NCBI GenBank assembly: GCA_018401175.1 | Contig: JAGYLK010000197.1 | Span: 1 to 7,887 of the forward strand | Length of the DNA: 7,887 bases | Source: Candidatus Altimarinota bacterium | GTDB taxonomy: Bacteria; Patescibacteriota; Gracilibacteria; UBA4473 | Direction of reading: 5' to 3' | Shown here: piece by piece, positions 6,241-7,887 of the stretch | Layout: each line of letters begins with the position of its first letter | Numbering within the stretch: position 1 is the stretch's first letter | Made by a program: the position numbers and the translations under genes | The notes under the pieces: generated by a model | The model's input: only the letters and a program-made list of their open reading frames with translations | Databases searched by the model: none | What the model was told of the DNA's origin: nothing

Positions 6241-7881
6241 CTAATTTAAGGCGTCTTGATAACACGTTTCGCAGAACACTTTCTCCGGTCGATCTGGATC
6301 AAACGTGGTTTGAATATCGGTGCCACATTTATCACATTTTCGTTCAAATAATTTTCGCGGATTACGCAATATGGTTCGACGAAAATGTCGTTCGTCAGGG
6401 CATATTTTGGGAAGAGGAAGATTCATTTTTCGATAAAATTTTAATTCTGCTTTTTGAATACGGTAGTTTTTTCTAGTGGCTTCGCAGGTGAGTACTTTTT
6501 CACAAATATCATCAGAAACATCTTTTATTTGTTCGGGAAGAGGAACTTTTGGACCATCATAGAGAACGCTTTTTTCTTCGTCTCTCCAGCGCCATCCATT
6601 TTTTATTACTTTCTCTTTTGTTAGAGAAAGGGAGTCTTGAGCCATCGTGTCGTTGTAGCAAAAAGGAGACATTTCGGGAGGGAAAAACTCGCCCCATTCT
6701 CCAGTTTTTTGCATGTAATCAATAATCTTTTTTCGTAATTTGAAATACTCTTCTTCAGAATATTGTTTATTGAGAATACAGTATTCCGCTTTTTTCATCC
6801 CACAACATCCGAGAAGATCGTGACTCGAAAAACATTCGTATGAATGTGCTACGTCGTGTGATCCACCCCAAACGAGTTTTGATCCCATGATTTCATTTGC
6901 TCCGTGCCCACATGCTTCACAGTTAAATAAATGTGAAGAATCAGTGCATCCAAAAAAGGAAACGTCGAGACAGTGATGTGCATTTCTTACTCCATCACAA
7001 TATTGGCAATCTTCAATATCAAAACAGTCCCAGCATTCATGCGCATTTTTGGATCGAAGTAAAAAATCTCCCGTGCATTTCTCACACTGCAATTGCTCGG
7101 TGTATTTACGCGGCATTTGGAGATAGAGCTCTCGCAAATTTTTCAGCGTTTCGGTTTGTTTTTCTGGACTCTTCATTAGTTCTGCCCATTCTTCTTTGGT
7201 ACACGGTTTATTGAGAATATGAAATTCTTTTTTTCGGAGCCCCACACAAGCAAAACAATTAGAGCATCCGACACAATCACTGGACCAATGGGCGTCAGTA
7301 CAATGTCGTAATCGTTGACTATGGGTGCACGAATAACATTTATTACAGTCAGCACATTCGTACATGAGCTCAGAATTCAATACCCAGCGACAGTCCACAC
7401 AATCGCGTGAAAATTCACATGAATCGCAGTACATACAGTCTTCCGCCGCTGCTGTTGAAAACACAAGATAGCAATTCTTTAAATCAGAAACAGCATTCGT
7501 AAAGGTAGAATTTTCAATTGCTCCTTGCTGAATGCGTGCCATTTTTGGGACCTCTTTCCAGAGTTCCTGAAATTGTTCAAAAAAAGTCTTATTAAAATCA
7601 AAATCTCGTCCAAACTTTTTTGGATCCCAATTATCAGACCACCAATATTCGTTATCATATACAGGGACATCGAATTCTGGTGGATAAAGAGAAATGATTG
7701 TTTTTTCTGTGCCATGGCACCTTCTTCGAAAAAGCGTATGTTCATTCCGGAAGAGGAGACGTCTTCTCATGCGTTCTTGCGGACACATTGTGGGAAGGGG
7801 AACTCCGAGTTCTTTTCGTCGATCGATTTCTTCCTTGGTGATTTCGAACTCAACTCCGGAAACGGTACAGATTTTTTTCAT
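6241..7881 (-). CDS. Cysteine-rich zinc-ribbon repeat protein, paralogue A (546 aa)
   Basis: Same architecture as paralogues B and C. The N-terminal module (1-85) has C5, C33-x2-E36 and C55-x2-T58. The first 12-residue repeat block spans 135-218 (for example KNCYLVFSTAAA and RDCVDCRWVLNS). A helical linker covers about 229-262, and a second, less regular block spans about 278-364 and closes with EYCILNKQYSEEEY. The hinge follows at about 390-433. In the C-terminal module only the second ribbon keeps all its ligands (C516/C519 and C537/C540). In the first ribbon, C466 is paired with Thr469 and C494 with Glu497, so half the zinc ligands are gone. These are the same replacements seen in the N-terminal modules of the family. 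The start is set by the shared MKKIC N-terminus. Only 6 bp of upstream sequence are visible, so its promoter cannot be judged. It ends in TAG, 64 bp before the ATPase start. Function is unknown. Confidence 0.9.
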   Translation of the reverse strand: MKKICTVSGVEFEITKEEIDRRKELGVPLPTMCPQERMRRRLLFRNEHTLFRRRCHGTEKTIISLYPPEFDVPVYDNEYWWSDNWDPKKFGRDFDFNKTFFEQFQELWKEVPKMARIQQGAIENSTFTNAVSDLKNCYLVFSTAAAEDCMYCDSCEFSRDCVDCRWVLNSELMYECADCNKCYSCTHSQRLRHCTDAHWSSDCVGCSNCFACVGLRKKEFHILNKPCTKEEWAELMKSPEKQTETLKNLRELYLQMPRKYTEQLQCEKCTGDFLLRSKNAHECWDCFDIEDCQYCDGVRNAHHCLDVSFFGCTDSSHLFNCEACGHGANEIMGSKLVWGGSHDVAHSYECFSSHDLLGCCGMKKAEYCILNKQYSEEEYFKLRKKIIDYMQKTGEWGEFFPPEMSPFCYNDTMAQDSLSLTKEKVIKNGWRWRDEEKSVLYDGPKVPLPEQIKDVSDDICEKVLTCEATRKNYRIQKAELKFYRKMNLPLPKICPDERHFRRTILRNPRKLFERKCDKCGTDIQTTFDPDRPEKVFCETCYQDALN

Positions 7882-7887
7882 AGATTT

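Noticed and set aside
450..7881. CRISPR array or tandem DNA repeat suggested by repeated motifs
   Set aside because: The repetition is at protein level, with a 12-residue period and divergent codons. No identical spaced DNA repeats are present.

Overview
The window most likely comes from a Candidate Phyla Radiation (Patescibacteria) genome. The reasons are: a set of large cysteine-rich zinc-ribbon proteins of a type I associate with that group; an orphan VirD4/HerA-like ATPase, also common there; AT-rich, tightly packed genes with no obvious Shine-Dalgarno sequences; and GC-rich palindromic repeats. TGA acts as a normal stop: the gene ending at 2206 stops on TGA exactly where its paralogues end. 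This argues against the Gly-TGA code of Gracilibacteria/Absconditabacteria. The taxonomy is inference.

Layout. Positions 2-91 (+) hold the tail of a gene that may encode a TrmB-like regulator. Positions 92-263 are non-coding and end in a good promoter (210-238) with an inverted repeat over its -10 box. A 61-aa four-cysteine ORF follows (264-449, +). It ends directly against the end of the first large minus-strand gene. The rest of the window is a minus-strand array, read in transcription order as follows: cysteine-rich paralogue A (7881-6241); a 741-aa ATPase (6176-3951) with its own putative promoter and an intrinsic terminator that overlaps its stop codon; paralogue B (3870-2206); a 37-aa ORF (2209-2096) that begins as a near copy of paralogue A's N-terminus and then diverges at a GC-rich palindrome; and paralogue C (2099-450). 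B, the 37-aa ORF and C are joined by ATGA stop/start overlaps.

The three paralogues (546, 554 and 549 aa) share one architecture. It consists of a zinc-ribbon-like N-terminal module with missing ligands, two blocks of Cys/Asn/Asp/aromatic-rich repeats with a strict 12-residue period, a conserved hinge (around KTGEWGEFFP...SPF.YN.T.AQ), and a C-terminal zinc-ribbon module homologous to the N-terminal one. The period suggests a cysteine-lined beta-solenoid. No function is known to me. The ATPase has complete Walker motifs but no membrane anchor, and no other secretion genes are visible. Its position inside the array suggests linked inheritance or co-function, but nothing in the sequence proves it.
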